In this document: piece by piece, positions 1 to 9,290 of the stretch
How positions within the stretch are numbered: the first letter of the stretch is position 1
How the letters are laid out: each line of letters starts with the position of its first letter
Source: JAVWIF01 sp036639635
GTDB taxonomy: Bacteria; Bacillota_I; Bacilli_A; Erysipelotrichales; Erysipelotrichaceae
Direction: 5' to 3'
DNA: 64,000 bases
Assembly: GCA_036639635.1 (NCBI GenBank)
Contig: JAVWIF010000002.1
Location: 1-64,000 of the forward strand
The notes under the pieces: generated by a model
Told to the model about the DNA's origin: nothing
Databases searched by the model: none
Seen by the model: the letters and a program-made list of their open reading frames with translations, nothing else
Program-made: the position numbers and the translations under genes

Positions 1-130
1 CAAGGTTAATGATATAAACACCATTTCTTGAAGCGTAGATATTTGGTTTCATTTTTGGATTCCATCTACGTGTTTGGTGACCAAAGTGGACACCTGATTC
101 TAATAATTTTCTCATTGTTACAACTGACAT
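1..130 (-). CDS. rpsB: 30S ribosomal protein S2, N-terminal part (runs off the window)
   Basis: Only the first 43 codons are in the window; the rest lies beyond the left edge. The visible start [20 protein letters not shown] and the following [12 protein letters not shown] are the conserved N-terminus of ribosomal protein S2, which binds the small subunit late in assembly. The ATG ends at base 130 and follows an AGCGAGGAC ribosome-binding stretch. A strong sigma-A promoter and a leader of about 135 bases precede it, so it is transcribed separately from xerC. In related genomes tsf follows rpsB, but that cannot be seen here. Confidence 0.96.
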   Translation of the reverse strand, partial: MSVVTMRKLLESGVHFGHQTRRWNPKMKPNIYASRNGVYIINL

Positions 131-268
131 TTTAAAGTCCTCGCTTTCCGTTACGCCTCCACCATTTCCAACATCAGCAACTTATTGTCGATACATATAA
201 CGTATCTAAAGCACGGGCTGACGAATCCATGATGTGTGTAGTATGCATAAGAGCTATCTTACGCACCG
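131..268 (-). promoter_or_regulatory. long rpsB leader, possible S2 autoregulatory RNA
   Basis: Between the predicted transcription start (about base 268) and the rpsB ATG lie roughly 135 untranslated bases with no ORF and several G-rich and purine-rich stretches near the gene. Ribosomal protein leaders of this length are often binding sites for the encoded protein. I did not establish a secondary structure and do not recognise a named leader family, so a regulatory function is inference. Confidence 0.35.
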
Positions 269-274
269 TTTATT

Positions 275-302
275 ATTATAGCATAAACCCTTTATATTTC
301 AA
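275..302 (-). promoter_or_regulatory. sigma-A promoter of rpsB
   Basis: On the minus strand a -35 TTGAAA (297-302) is separated by 16 bases from a perfect -10 TATAAT (275-280). It sits just after the xerC stop codon and gives rpsB its own transcript. Confidence 0.75.
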
Positions 303-337
303 CATCTATTTACGTTTTTTCAATAATGCCTAAAGGA

Positions 338-1255
338 TTACTTGTTCTTAGCATGGGCTCTAGGATGGGCTTCTATGTAAACATTCTTTAATCGTTCTTG
401 AGAGACATGTACATAAATTTGTGTAGTTGATAAAGAAGCATGCCCTAACAATTCTTGTACAATTCGCAAATCTGCGCCATTGTCGAGTAAATGTGTCGCA
501 AAGCTATGACGGAACATATGTGGATGTAAATGAACATGCAAATCACAAAAATTTGCACTCTTTTCCATGATATATTGAATACCGCGACTCGTTAGTTTAT
601 CTCCACGTTGATTAACAAATACATAGGAATGTTGCTTTTCTTTCATCCAAACACTCCGTACATCTTGTATATATCGCTTCAACAAGTTCCCTGCGTCCTC
701 ATAAAAAGGAACCAATCGTTGTTTATCACCTTTTCCATTCACACGTAGTATTTGATCATGAAAGTCAATATCTTGTATCATACAATCTGCTGCCTCACTT
801 ACACGAAGTCCACATGCATACATGAGTTCAAACATGGCTCTATTACGTAAAGAGACACAATCACTTAAATCAAATGAATTTAAAAACATGTCCATTTCAT
901 CATAAAACAAAAATTCCGGAATTCTTTTCGCAAGTTTTGGTGTTTTAAAATATAAAAAAGGATTTTGATTAATTCCTACATATTCATTTAAATAATGATA
1001 AAAAGAACGTAATGATGATAATTTACGTGCAATCGTACTGTTTTTCAGTGTTCCATGCACTCCTTGCGACTCATGTAACATTGCAATAAAATCCATCACC
1101 ACTATACGATCCACTTCATTAAAATCATGAATATCTTGTTTCTTTAAAAACTTAACAAACTCTAAAATATCACGATGATACGCATCTAATGTATGTTCAC
1201 TTCCACTATTCCTTTGATCAATATACAATAAAAAGCGTTTTACTAACTCGTCCAT
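338..1255 (-). CDS. xerC: tyrosine recombinase XerC/CodV type
   Basis: Site-specific tyrosine recombinase, expected to act with XerD at dif to resolve chromosome dimers. An N-terminal SAM-like core-binding domain (MDELVKRFLLYIDQ onward) precedes the catalytic domain. The first catalytic Arg lies in YACGLRVSEA, the His/Arg pair in HPHMFRHSFATHLL, and the second His and nucleophilic Tyr in LGHASLSTTQIYVHVS. About 305 residues is normal for the family. I start it at 1255, right after the trmFO stop and behind a GGGAAG Shine-Dalgarno; an upstream in-frame ATG at 1285 has no ribosome site and lies inside trmFO. The topA-trmFO-xerC order matches codV of Bacillus, which favours XerC over XerD. Confidence 0.92.
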   Translation of the reverse strand: MDELVKRFLLYIDQRNSGSEHTLDAYHRDILEFVKFLKKQDIHDFNEVDRIVVMDFIAMLHESQGVHGTLKNSTIARKLSSLRSFYHYLNEYVGINQNPFLYFKTPKLAKRIPEFLFYDEMDMFLNSFDLSDCVSLRNRAMFELMYACGLRVSEAADCMIQDIDFHDQILRVNGKGDKQRLVPFYEDAGNLLKRYIQDVRSVWMKEKQHSYVFVNQRGDKLTSRGIQYIMEKSANFCDLHVHLHPHMFRHSFATHLLDNGADLRIVQELLGHASLSTTQIYVHVSQERLKNVYIEAHPRAHAKNK

Positions 1256-1256
1256 T

Positions 1257-2549
1257 TTATTGAAACTTCCCTTTATATTCGTCAATGATTGCTAATGATT
1301 GCTTAGCAAAAGCATCCTTACGATCCTTTTTTGCTACCTTGCTAGCTAGCTGCATAATTCCAAAATTGGCATTCATTGGTTGAAAATACTTAGCACTAGC
1401 ATGTGTAATGTAATACGCCATGGAACCTATCACACATGTTCGAGGAAGTTCTTCACAAGGCAAGCCTCGCATGTAATTTGCCATATTCAATCCCGCCAAA
1501 AGCCCACTTGCAGCACTTTCAACATATCCTTCTACTCCACATAATTGCCCAGCAAAAAACAGGTCATCACGTTTTATGTCTTGGTATGTTGGACGCAATA
1601 CTTTAGGTGCACATAAATAAGAATTGCGATGCATTACACCGTATCGTACAATATTTACATTTTCTAATCCTGGTATTAGTGATAAAATTCGTTTTTGTTC
1701 TCCCCATTTCAAATGTGTTTGAAACCCTACAATATTATATAAGGAAGCTATCGCATTATCTTGGCGCAATTGTACAACTGCATAAGGTTTACTACCATCT
1801 GGAGTTTCCAAACCAACTGGTTTCATCGGTCCAAATAACAATGTTTTTTCCCCACGACGTGCCATTTCTTCAAACGGCATACATCCTTCAAAATAAGTTT
1901 CTTCAAAATCATGCATATCAGCTGTTTCGGCACTTATTAGCGCTTGATAAAAGGTCATAAACTCTTCTCTATTCATAGGACAGTTAATATAAGCCGCATC
2001 GCCTTTATCATATCTTGATTTTAAATAAGCCTTTGTAAAATCAATACTATCTTTTTCAACGATTGGTGCTGCCGCATCGAAAAAGTGAAAATAATCTTCG
2101 TGCGTGTACGCTTGTATTGCTTTTGACAAAGCATTACTCGTTAAAGGACCACTCGCAATGATGGTAGGACCTTCTAAAATAGAATCTACTTCTTGAGTGA
2201 CTACTTCAACAAGGGGATGTGCTTTTAAAGTATCTGTTATCTTTTGTGCAAATTGCGTGCGATCAACAGCAAGTGCACTTCCTGCTTCAACTCTTGTTTC
2301 ATCCGCACAACGCATAATAATAGAATCTAGATGACGCATTTCTTCTTTTAAGATACCCACTGCATTTTGTAGTGAATCACTACGTAAAGAGTTGGAACAA
2401 ACCAACTCTGCAAATAAATCACTATGATGTGCCTTTGAAGATACAACAGGACGCATTTCAAATAGCTTCACATGAATCCCACGTTTTACCAATTGCCACG
2501 TAGCTTCACATCCTGCAAGTCCTGCTCCAATTACGTTTACTTGTTTCAT
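1257..2549 (-). CDS. trmFO: folate/FAD-dependent tRNA (m5U54) methyltransferase
   Basis: TrmFO makes 5-methyluridine at position 54 of the tRNA T-loop, using methylene-tetrahydrofolate and FADH2. The N-terminus has a dinucleotide-binding Rossmann motif ([15 protein letters not shown]), followed by the family stretches [11 protein letters not shown] and [19 protein letters not shown]. The length of 430 residues is typical. The start overlaps the topA stop by four bases (ATGA) and the stop abuts xerC, so topA-trmFO-xerC is translationally coupled. This is the Gram-positive route to m5U54 rather than the SAM-dependent TrmA route. Confidence 0.96.
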   Translation of the reverse strand: MKQVNVIGAGLAGCEATWQLVKRGIHVKLFEMRPVVSSKAHHSDLFAELVCSNSLRSDSLQNAVGILKEEMRHLDSIIMRCADETRVEAGSALAVDRTQFAQKITDTLKAHPLVEVVTQEVDSILEGPTIIASGPLTSNALSKAIQAYTHEDYFHFFDAAAPIVEKDSIDFTKAYLKSRYDKGDAAYINCPMNREEFMTFYQALISAETADMHDFEETYFEGCMPFEEMARRGEKTLLFGPMKPVGLETPDGSKPYAVVQLRQDNAIASLYNIVGFQTHLKWGEQKRILSLIPGLENVNIVRYGVMHRNSYLCAPKVLRPTYQDIKRDDLFFAGQLCGVEGYVESAASGLLAGLNMANYMRGLPCEELPRTCVIGSMAYYITHASAKYFQPMNANFGIMQLASKVAKKDRKDAFAKQSLAIIDEYKGKFQ

Positions 2550-4747
2550 TCAGCCTCACTCTTTACAACTTTTTTCTTAACGACTTTTTTCGTTGTTTTC
2601 TTTGTTGTTGTCTTTTTCTTTTTTTCTTTTACTTCACTTTCTTTTTTAGGGTCTTTTTTTATATACCGACATTTTGGATAATTGCTACACCCAACAAAGG
2701 TTGTCCCAAAACGTGATTTACGTTGTACTAACTCATGCCCACACTCTGGACACATTTCACCAGTAGGTACTGGTTCTTCTTTTACTTTATTGCTTTTAAT
2801 ATATTTACACTCAGGATAGTTACTACAAGCTAAGAAAGAACCATAACGTCCTTTTTTCATAACCATTTTACTACCACAATTAGGACAAACTTCGTCACTT
2901 TCATTTTGTTCTTCGTCTTCACTCTTTGTATAACGACATTCAGGAAAGTTAATACAAGAAACAAATTTCCCAAAGCGACCTACACGATATACTAAGTCAT
3001 TACCACAATCAGGACATTTTTCTCCTGTATGTTCTAATTCTTTCTTTTCCATATTTTCATAAGCATTTTCAAGTAATGGTTCAAACGCAGCATAAAACGT
3101 TCTTAATTCTTCAATGTTATCACGCTCTCCACCAGCTATCTCATCTAAATGATGTTCCATATTGGCAGTATAGGAAACATTAATAACTTCTTGAAAAAAC
3201 TCTTGTAACTTTTTATCAGTTAACTCTCCTTGTTCACTAGGAAAAAACACTTTTGTTTTACTTCCTTCACTTGGTTTATCTAACGTAACGTAACCACGTG
3301 CTTGTAAGGTATCAATGATAATAGCATATGTAGATGGACGTCCAATCCCTTTTTCTTCCATTTCTTTAATTAAACGTGCTTCACTAAAACGTAAAGGTGG
3401 TTCAGTAAAGTGTTGTTTTCCTTCAAGTTCAACATCGCTTAATACTTCCCCTTCTTCAAGTATTGGTAACATTTCATCTTTTACGCTTTCATAGTCACCG
3501 TACACTTTTAAATATCCATCAAAGCGAAGGATAGAGCCATTCGCACTAAATTCACAACCATTGTTAACAATTTGGACATTAACAACATCACTTTTACTAG
3601 AAGCCATTAAAGATGCTAATGTACGTGAATAAATCAATTTATATAGCTTATATTGGTCGTTTGTTAAATATTCTTTTACCGCTTCTGGCGTATGATTAAT
3701 GTTCGTAGGACGGATTGCCTCATGGGCATCTTGGGCATTTTCATTATTTTTTTGTCTAGCTTTTCCCCTATATTCTTTGCCATAAGTAGATTCAATATAG
3801 GTTTCTGCATCTTTTACAAACACATCACTTAATCTAGTTGAATCGGTACGCATATAAGAAATCAAACCTTCAGCAACTCCGCCTTTTAAAGCAAGTCCTT
3901 CATATAGCTTTTGTGCTATCTGCATAGTCTTCTTTGCTCCATAGCCAAGTTTCGTACTAGCCTCTTGTTGCAACGTTGATGTAATAAAAGGCATTCTAGG
4001 ATCTTTCTTTCGTACCTTTTTTTCAATTTTATCCACAACAAAATCATGCACACATCGTTCAATAATAGCATCAATATCTTCTTGCGTCTTTAATTCAGCT
4101 TTTTTACCATCCACTTTATTTAAAGATGCATTAAATAGTTTTTGTTCCTTTTCAACATTGGCAGCTAGTGTCCAATATTCTTCACTAATAAATGCTCGTA
4201 TTTCATTTTCGCGTTCAACAATTAAGCGTAAAGCAACAGATTGTACACGTCCTGCAGATTTTGAACGAATTTTATTCTGTAATAATTTAGATAGTTTAAA
4301 ACCAATAATACGATCTAATATTCGACGTACTTCTTGCGATTTAACCATATCTAAATCAATCGTTCTAGGTTTATCAAATGCACTAATAACAGCATTCTTT
4401 GTTATTTCATTAAAGATAATCCGATTTTCTTTAGCAACATCAAGTTCTAATACTTGTGCTAAATGCCAAGCAATGGCCTCTCCTTCACGGTCAGGGTCAC
4501 TTGCTAAATAGACATGCTCACTCTTTTTAGCCAAGGCTTTTAATTCTTTTACAACTGCTCTTTTATCACTACTTACTTTATAGGTTGGTTCAAAGTTGTT
4601 TTCTACATCAATTCCTAACCCACCTTTTCCAGTAGTGGCTAAATCTCTTATATGTCCTTTAGATGATACTACATGAAAGTCTTCACCTAGATATTTTTCA
4701 ATTGTTTTTGATTTGGATGGTGATTCCACGATAACTAAATTTTTCAT
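2546..4747 (-). CDS. topA: DNA topoisomerase I
   Basis: Type IA topoisomerase that relaxes negative supercoils. The Toprim domain begins at [20 protein letters not shown] and holds the [12 protein letters not shown] metal site. The active-site Tyr lies in [12 protein letters not shown], and the [20 protein letters not shown] motif follows. Three Cys4 zinc ribbons ([24 protein letters not shown]) close the protein before a very Lys-rich tail. The start is placed at 4747 behind GGAGACAGAG; a 21-codon upstream extension carries no family sequence. The 733-residue length is slightly larger than Bacillus TopA because of the basic tail. It lies directly downstream of dprA, as in Bacillus. Confidence 0.97.
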   Translation of the reverse strand: MKNLVIVESPSKSKTIEKYLGEDFHVVSSKGHIRDLATTGKGGLGIDVENNFEPTYKVSSDKRAVVKELKALAKKSEHVYLASDPDREGEAIAWHLAQVLELDVAKENRIIFNEITKNAVISAFDKPRTIDLDMVKSQEVRRILDRIIGFKLSKLLQNKIRSKSAGRVQSVALRLIVERENEIRAFISEEYWTLAANVEKEQKLFNASLNKVDGKKAELKTQEDIDAIIERCVHDFVVDKIEKKVRKKDPRMPFITSTLQQEASTKLGYGAKKTMQIAQKLYEGLALKGGVAEGLISYMRTDSTRLSDVFVKDAETYIESTYGKEYRGKARQKNNENAQDAHEAIRPTNINHTPEAVKEYLTNDQYKLYKLIYSRTLASLMASSKSDVVNVQIVNNGCEFSANGSILRFDGYLKVYGDYESVKDEMLPILEEGEVLSDVELEGKQHFTEPPLRFSEARLIKEMEEKGIGRPSTYAIIIDTLQARGYVTLDKPSEGSKTKVFFPSEQGELTDKKLQEFFQEVINVSYTANMEHHLDEIAGGERDNIEELRTFYAAFEPLLENAYENMEKKELEHTGEKCPDCGNDLVYRVGRFGKFVSCINFPECRYTKSEDEEQNESDEVCPNCGSKMVMKKGRYGSFLACSNYPECKYIKSNKVKEEPVPTGEMCPECGHELVQRKSRFGTTFVGCSNYPKCRYIKKDPKKESEVKEKKKKTTTKKTTKKVVKKKVVKSEAE

Positions 4748-4819
4748 CTCTGTCTCCTTCTTGTCTAAGCATACGTATCCTATTATTTGCGTATTTTTGA
4801 TATTTGTCAAACATTTTCT

Positions 4820-5548
4820 TTATATCAGCATAATATCTTCATCATCAATGAGGATATTTGCTCCTTGTGAAAGCAATAGATTGCACCCCATACCTTCCAC
4901 TTTTTTAAAATCATGAGGAATACAATATACTGGTATATCTAGTTCTAGTGCTTCATTCACACTGAGCAAGGTTCCACTACGTTTTTTAGCCTCAATAACA
5001 ACGAGAGCATCACTTAGTGCAGCAATGATTCGATTTCGCCAAGGAAAGTGATAAGCAAATGGTTTAGAACCATTTGGATATTCACTAAGCAATAGATGAT
5101 GTTCACGAATTTGTTGATATAGATAAGCGTTTTCTTTTGGATAAATCGTATCTAGACCACAACCTATAACTGCTATTGTATGCATATCTAAACTCGTTTT
5201 ATGAGCAATTGCATCAATCCCTTTAGCAAGTCCTGAAACAATTGTATAACGTTTTTTTAATAAATTTACTACATGGATACACGTATCAATACCAAAAGAA
5301 GAACATAATCGGCTTCCAACAATTCCACAAACCTGTGTGCTAGCAAGTGCTAAGTCACCCTCATAAAATAAAATCCATGGAGCGTATTGTAATCTTCTTA
5401 GCTTTTCTGGATAGTCCTCATCCACAATCGTCGTATACTTTCCTTGATAAACAATTTCATTCCACGTCTCATTTGTTAATATTGCCTTTTGAATCTTCTT
5501 CCAATCCCCATCATACTTCAGTGCATAATACAATATTTGTTTTTTCAT
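4820..5548 (-). CDS. dprA: DNA processing protein DprA/Smf
   Basis: DprA loads RecA onto incoming single-stranded DNA during natural transformation. The Rossmann core is clear: VCGIVGSRLCSSFGI, then VSGLAKGIDAIAHKTSL, VIGCGLDTIYPKEN and FPWRNRIIAALSDALVVIEA. At 242 residues it is short; the C-terminal winged-helix domain of larger DprA proteins is absent and the protein ends soon after the Rossmann fold. The start at 5548 follows a perfect GGAGG. Whether the organism is transformable cannot be decided here, because DprA is also conserved in non-competent bacteria. A leader of about 300 bases separates it from the rnhB terminator. Confidence 0.93.
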   Translation of the reverse strand: MKKQILYYALKYDGDWKKIQKAILTNETWNEIVYQGKYTTIVDEDYPEKLRRLQYAPWILFYEGDLALASTQVCGIVGSRLCSSFGIDTCIHVVNLLKKRYTIVSGLAKGIDAIAHKTSLDMHTIAVIGCGLDTIYPKENAYLYQQIREHHLLLSEYPNGSKPFAYHFPWRNRIIAALSDALVVIEAKKRSGTLLSVNEALELDIPVYCIPHDFKKVEGMGCNLLLSQGANILIDDEDIMLI

Positions 5549-5831
5549 AAAAAATCCTCCATATAGTTCTTTTACGAAAATACAAGGCATAAATCCTAAA
5601 TAAATGAAGCAAAAATGAAATAGATGGTATTTTGTATATATTCCATAGTTTATCCTTCACCTTCAGCACTCAAGATATTACTACGTTTTTCTCCATATTA
5701 TTAGGATAGAACGTAATAATCATTGTGTAAATTGACAACCCAATTCAAATATATATCCATCACCTTTCTCTATCTGTATTATATAATTATTTTTTTAGCA
5801 ACTATTTTACAAATAATATTTAATTACAAAA
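5549..5831 (-). other. non-coding stretch before dprA with two micro-ORFs
   Basis: About 280 AT-rich bases hold no ORF of normal size. Two in-frame micro-ORFs can be read: 5701-5760 (19 codons, poor ribosome site) and 5596-5646 (16 codons, MEYIQNTIYFIFASFI, six bases after AAGGA). A TATAAT-like hexamer occurs near 5770 but lacks a good -35. I cannot say more about it. Confidence 0.3.
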
Positions 5832-5853
5832 AAAGTAGTATTTCAACTACTTT
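5832..5853 (-). terminator. intrinsic terminator overlapping the rnhB stop
   Basis: Perfect 8-bp stem (AAAGTAGT/ACTACTTT) with a 6-base loop followed by a T-run on the minus strand. The rnhB stop codon sits in the stem. It ends the ribosomal/secretion operon before dprA. Confidence 0.85.
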
Positions 5854-6476
5854 CCTAAGTCTAAATGCATTTGTTCTACAGCTTGTACTGGTGCATAAGA
5901 ATGACGATATAATCCTTTTATAATTCCATATTTTTCTAAGGCTTCTTTATGTCTTTTCGTTGGATATCCTTTATGGTTAGCGAACCCATATTGGGGATAT
6001 AATACATCATATCCCTTCATAATAGCATCTCGCGTAACCTTTGCTAAAATACTTGCTGCTGCAATACTCACACTTTTTTGATCCCCTTTTATCAAAGGCA
6101 TTACTTCCTGTTGACAATTTGGTAAAGGCATCGCGTCACTTAACACACCATCAACGTGCTTAAACATATCACATAAATCTTGCATGGCCTTTTGTGTTGC
6201 TCGATAAATATTTAATTCATCAATGATAGCAGGTTCTATTATCAGAATATGATATTCATACGCTTGGTTAATAATTTCTTTAAACAAACGTATTCGCTTT
6301 GCTTCACTAATTTTTTTTGAATCATAAATTTCTTCATGTGCATATCCTTTGGGAAACATGACGGCCGCAACCACAAGTGGTCCTGCTAACGGACCTCTTC
6401 CCGCCTCATCAATACCGACTATATACTGGCGTTTTTCTTTCCACCAAGCACGTTCATAAACATCACTTGTTTTCAT
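5847..6476 (-). CDS. rnhB: ribonuclease HII
   Basis: RNase HII removes ribonucleotides from DNA and RNA primers from RNA:DNA hybrids. The catalytic acidic cluster is present: GIDEAGRGPLAGPLVVAAVM, then YDSKKIS, GDQKSVSIAAASILAKVTRD and a late Asp region. The 209-residue length fits the family. The ATG lies 14 bases inside the end of rbgA, so the two are translationally coupled, the same pair as ylqF-rnhB in Bacillus. Its stop codon is inside an intrinsic terminator. Confidence 0.95.
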   Translation of the reverse strand: MKTSDVYERAWWKEKRQYIVGIDEAGRGPLAGPLVVAAVMFPKGYAHEEIYDSKKISEAKRIRLFKEIINQAYEYHILIIEPAIIDELNIYRATQKAMQDLCDMFKHVDGVLSDAMPLPNCQQEVMPLIKGDQKSVSIAAASILAKVTRDAIMKGYDVLYPQYGFANHKGYPTKRHKEALEKYGIIKGLYRHSYAPVQAVEQMHLDLGK

Positions 6477-7329
6477 TTGGTAACTCCCAAGTAATGGGTC
6501 CTAAACGATCATCGCGAAGCTCACGTAAAAATGTATCAATCGTACGTTTCTTATCAATACAATCTTTATTCATTAGAAAACCACGTTTACGTGCTAAACG
6601 TTGTAACATCTCATAAGGATCTTCACATATTTCAATATCATAACGTTCTATCAATAAGTTGGGGGCATGTTCTACTAAATATTTCATTGCCCAAACAGCA
6701 ACTTCTTCTAATGGAAGTATTTCATCACGTATTGCTCCTGATATCGCTAATAAAATACCAACTTTTTCATCTTCAAATTTAGGCCATAAAACTCCTGGTG
6801 TATCTAATAACTCTAAATTTTGATTTACCTTTGACCATTGCAACGATTTAGTCACCCCAGGACGATCTCCTGTAATTGCTATTTTCTTTTTAGATATACG
6901 ATTAATAAAGGTCGATTTACCAACATTTGGTACCCCCACCACCATAGCTCTCATTGCTCGTGGTCGTATTCCTCTTCGAATCATTTTATCAATTTTGGCC
7001 TTTAATAACAATTGACTAGTTTCAACTACAATTGGAATTACATTGTCTTTTAAAATATCAAGTGCTAATACTGAAGTTGTTTCATTGCTTAAAGCACTTA
7101 CCCATTGTGCAGTTGCTTTCTTATTAGCTTTGTCTTTTTTTGATAAAATAATCAGCCTTGGTTTTTGCCCACACAACTCATCTATCATTGGATTTTTACT
7201 AGCAGAAGGAACACGTGCATCACGTAATTCAATAATCATATCTACTAGCTTTAATTTTTCTTGCATTTCTCTTTTGGCTTTGGTCATATGACCTGGAAAC
7301 CACTGAATTCTTATTTTATCATCCGCCAT
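6463..7329 (-). CDS. rbgA: ribosome biogenesis GTPase RbgA (YlqF)
   Basis: Circularly permuted GTPase needed for late 50S assembly. The N-terminal signature is IRIQWFPGHMTKAKREM. The G motifs run in permuted order: G4 LSKKDK first, then G1 VGVPNVGKSTFINR and G3 LLDTPGVLWPK. The C-terminal helical ANTAR-like segment is present. The start is one of ATG 7329, ATG 7332 or GTG 7338; I chose 7329 because AGGTG is best spaced for it. It follows the two signal peptidase genes and overlaps rnhB. Confidence 0.94.
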   Translation of the reverse strand: MADDKIRIQWFPGHMTKAKREMQEKLKLVDMIIELRDARVPSASKNPMIDELCGQKPRLIILSKKDKANKKATAQWVSALSNETTSVLALDILKDNVIPIVVETSQLLLKAKIDKMIRRGIRPRAMRAMVVGVPNVGKSTFINRISKKKIAITGDRPGVTKSLQWSKVNQNLELLDTPGVLWPKFEDEKVGILLAISGAIRDEILPLEEVAVWAMKYLVEHAPNLLIERYDIEICEDPYEMLQRLARKRGFLMNKDCIDKKRTIDTFLRELRDDRLGPITWELPNENK

Positions 7330-7361
7330 CATATTCACCTAGTCTTTCTTATTAATAACTT

Positions 7362-7952
7362 TTACATACCGTTCGTAATAAAACGAGCATCTTTAAATGG
7401 ATGATATACAAACATTCCATTTGCGATAATTTGTTCACGTTTAAATGGTCCTACAGATTCACTCCTAGAGTCTAAAGAATGCAAACGATTATCTCCCATC
7501 AATAAATATTCATCTTTTTCTAATTTACGAGAATTAAAATCGTTTGTAAACAGTTTAACATTTTCTTGTTCCTTTATATTTTTAATATAATCTTTATTTA
7601 AAAATGGTTCTTCCATTTTTTTATTATTAATGTATAAAACATCATCTTTATATGCAATTGTTTCCCCTGGTAATCCAATAACGCGTTTTACCCATAAATC
7701 ATCGTTCTTATAATTTCTTGCTACAACAACATCAAAACGTTGGATTTCTGTTGTATAGCTTGCAATTATATTTATAAATACATATTCTCCATTCTTAATT
7801 GTTGGATTCATAGAATCACCGCTGACCTCTTCTTTACGAACAATAAAACTCATAATCAAAGCAGCAGCTACCCCACATATCAATAGTAAACGCGTCCATT
7901 CTAGCAAAGTATAAAGTAAAGAATTTTTATTTCGTTTTTTCTTTAGCATCAT
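7362..7952 (-). CDS. lepB: signal peptidase I, second copy in the tandem
   Basis: Type I signal peptidase that cleaves Sec signal peptides on the outer face of the membrane. One N-terminal membrane anchor (about residues 14-36) precedes the catalytic Ser in SGDSMNPTIK. The catalytic Lys lies in WVKRVIGLPGE, and the conserved LLMGDNRLHSLDSR box follows. At 196 residues it is a typical short Gram-positive enzyme. Its ATG overlaps the stop of the other lepB by four bases, so both are made from one message. The two proteins are clearly paralogous but diverged, which suggests an old duplication. Confidence 0.95.
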   Translation of the reverse strand: MMLKKKRNKNSLLYTLLEWTRLLLICGVAAALIMSFIVRKEEVSGDSMNPTIKNGEYVFINIIASYTTEIQRFDVVVARNYKNDDLWVKRVIGLPGETIAYKDDVLYINNKKMEEPFLNKDYIKNIKEQENVKLFTNDFNSRKLEKDEYLLMGDNRLHSLDSRSESVGPFKREQIIANGMFVYHPFKDARFITNGM

Positions 7953-8548
7953 TTAGCAATCCTCACTTTACTTATTGGAATAGCTATAGCCAAGCCAACT
8001 CCTTTAATTTGATCTCTATCAAATGCACCTAATACTCTTGAATCCATTGAGTTAAGTCTGTTATCTCCCATTAAAAAATACTCATCTTTTCCTAATTGAT
8101 ATTCTTCAAAATCTTCTGTAAATATAATATTGGTATCTCTAATGTTTTGGGCAAAATCATTTTGTAAATACGCCTCATTCAATGGTACATCATTAATATA
8201 AACAGTATCATTTTTACAATACACACTTTCTCCTGGCATGCCAATCACCCGCTTTACCCAATGCGTATGCGTTTTTTTATTTTCATAAACGACTACTATA
8301 TCGCCACGTTTTACTTCCGAAAACTTTCCCGTAAAAGCATTGCTTAGACCCATTTCACCATCTTTTACTGTGGGATACATACTAGGACCCTTTACATGAA
8401 AAGGAAGTGTGACAAAGTTTACACAAAGATAGACAAGAAGAATGCATACTAAAAAAATCTTTAACAAAGAAAACAAATTAGACGCTATGACGCTCCATAG
8501 CGTTTCTTTGGAATCTTGTCGATGCTTTTTTCTTGTTCGTTCATCCAT
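7949..8548 (-). CDS. lepB: signal peptidase I, first copy in the tandem
   Basis: Second type I signal peptidase of the pair and the first to be transcribed. It has a charged cytoplasmic N-terminus, one membrane span (about residues 23-48), the Ser nucleophile in KGPSMYPTVK, the Lys general base in HWVKRVIGMPGE and the box FLMGDNRLNSMDSR. The 199 residues match the family. It starts 28 bases after the rplS terminator hairpin behind GGGAGG, so it is expressed by read-through or from a weak promoter I could not locate. Confidence 0.95.
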   Translation of the reverse strand: MDERTRKKHRQDSKETLWSVIASNLFSLLKIFLVCILLVYLCVNFVTLPFHVKGPSMYPTVKDGEMGLSNAFTGKFSEVKRGDIVVVYENKKTHTHWVKRVIGMPGESVYCKNDTVYINDVPLNEAYLQNDFAQNIRDTNIIFTEDFEEYQLGKDEYFLMGDNRLNSMDSRVLGAFDRDQIKGVGLAIAIPISKVRIAK

Positions 8549-8576
8549 CTTTCATAACCCTCCCCACAATTATAAT

Positions 8577-8604
8577 AAAAAGTCGAGTAATAACCCGACT
8601 TTTT
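8577..8604 (-). terminator. intrinsic terminator after rplS
   Basis: A 12-bp stem (AAAAAGTCGGGT with ACTCGACTTTTT, one G-U pair) and a TATT loop lie eight bases after the rplS stop, with the T-run in the 3' arm. Because lepB follows at once, it probably attenuates rather than fully stops transcription. Confidence 0.75.
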
Positions 8605-8611
8605 AATCATT

Positions 8612-8959
8612 CTAACGAACTTCTTTAATACGAGAAGCTTTACCTGAACGACCACGTAAGTAAAATAATTTATTTCTTCTAACTTTACCGTGACGTACAA
8701 CTTCAATTTTATCTACAATTGGAGAATGGATAGGAAATGTTCTTTCCACTCCTATTTGGTTTGAAATTTTACGAACTGTAAAAACTTCGTTAATTCCTCC
8801 ACCTTGTTTAGCGATTACCAAACCTTCGAATACCTGGATACGAGATTTGTCACCCTCTTTAATCTTAACGTGTACACGTACTGTACTACCTGATTTAAAG
8901 AAAGGTACATCTGTTTTCAATTGTGATTTTGTTACTTCGTTTACTAATTGTAAATTCAT
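8612..8959 (-). CDS. rplS: 50S ribosomal protein L19
   Basis: L19 sits at the interface of the ribosomal subunits. The 115-residue protein shows the family pattern: [34 protein letters not shown], then [15 protein letters not shown] and the Arg-rich end [28 protein letters not shown] precedes the ATG. It is preceded by a 300-base region with its own promoter and followed by a terminator, so it can be a separate transcript within the trmD-rbgA neighbourhood. Confidence 0.97.
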   Translation of the reverse strand: MNLQLVNEVTKSQLKTDVPFFKSGSTVRVHVKIKEGDKSRIQVFEGLVIAKQGGGINEVFTVRKISNQIGVERTFPIHSPIVDKIEVVRHGKVRRNKLFYLRGRSGKASRIKEVR

Positions 8960-9259
8960 AATATGGCTCTCCTTTTTCGCTTTGTTTAACGTTGAGGTTC
9001 ATAAATATTACGTTCAGCGGAACCGCGTGCCAATAGGCTTATTAATAATAGCACAAAAAAGGAACATCTGTAAAGCATTATTTGCATTTATGTACAATAT
9101 GTAAAGAAGTTGTCGTTTATAGAAAGGTCGGGATCCTTTCTAGCAATATCATAACATTTTTAACGTATAAATGGAAAAGAAATTAGAATATTTTCATGAA
9201 ATATTTTCATAAATTTTAGCTTTTATTATGATCTATTTATTTCAAGCTTCCTATTTGAA
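8960..9259 (-). promoter_or_regulatory. rplS upstream region with promoter and structured leader (candidate L19 leader)
   Basis: This stretch of about 300 bases has no gene. An extended -10 (TGTTATGAT, with TATGAT at 9148-9153) predicts a transcript starting near 9141. The transcript would open with an 8-bp hairpin, TAGAAAGG/CCTTTCTA (9120-9142), and continue as a leader of about 180 bases containing the small inverted repeat GCCTATTGGC near 9030. Firmicutes rplS genes are known to carry an L19-binding leader. I infer the same here from position and structure, but did not match a covariance model. Confidence 0.45.
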
Positions 9260-9290
9260 AAGGAAATCAAAGTTCTTCTTTGATTTCCTT
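9260..9290 (-). terminator. hairpin over the end of trmD
   Basis: A perfect 13-bp stem (9260-9272 with 9278-9290) and a 5-base loop contain the last codons and stop of trmD. The T-run that follows is short (TTTTC), so termination is probably partial. It separates trmD from the rplS promoter. Confidence 0.7.

Noticed and set aside
1607..1960. 117-codon plus-strand open frame
   Set aside because: Antisense to trmFO, hydrophobic by codon complement only, no start signals.
8485..8706. 73-codon minus-strand frame bridging rplS and lepB
   Set aside because: It runs through the rplS end, a terminator and the lepB start in another frame.
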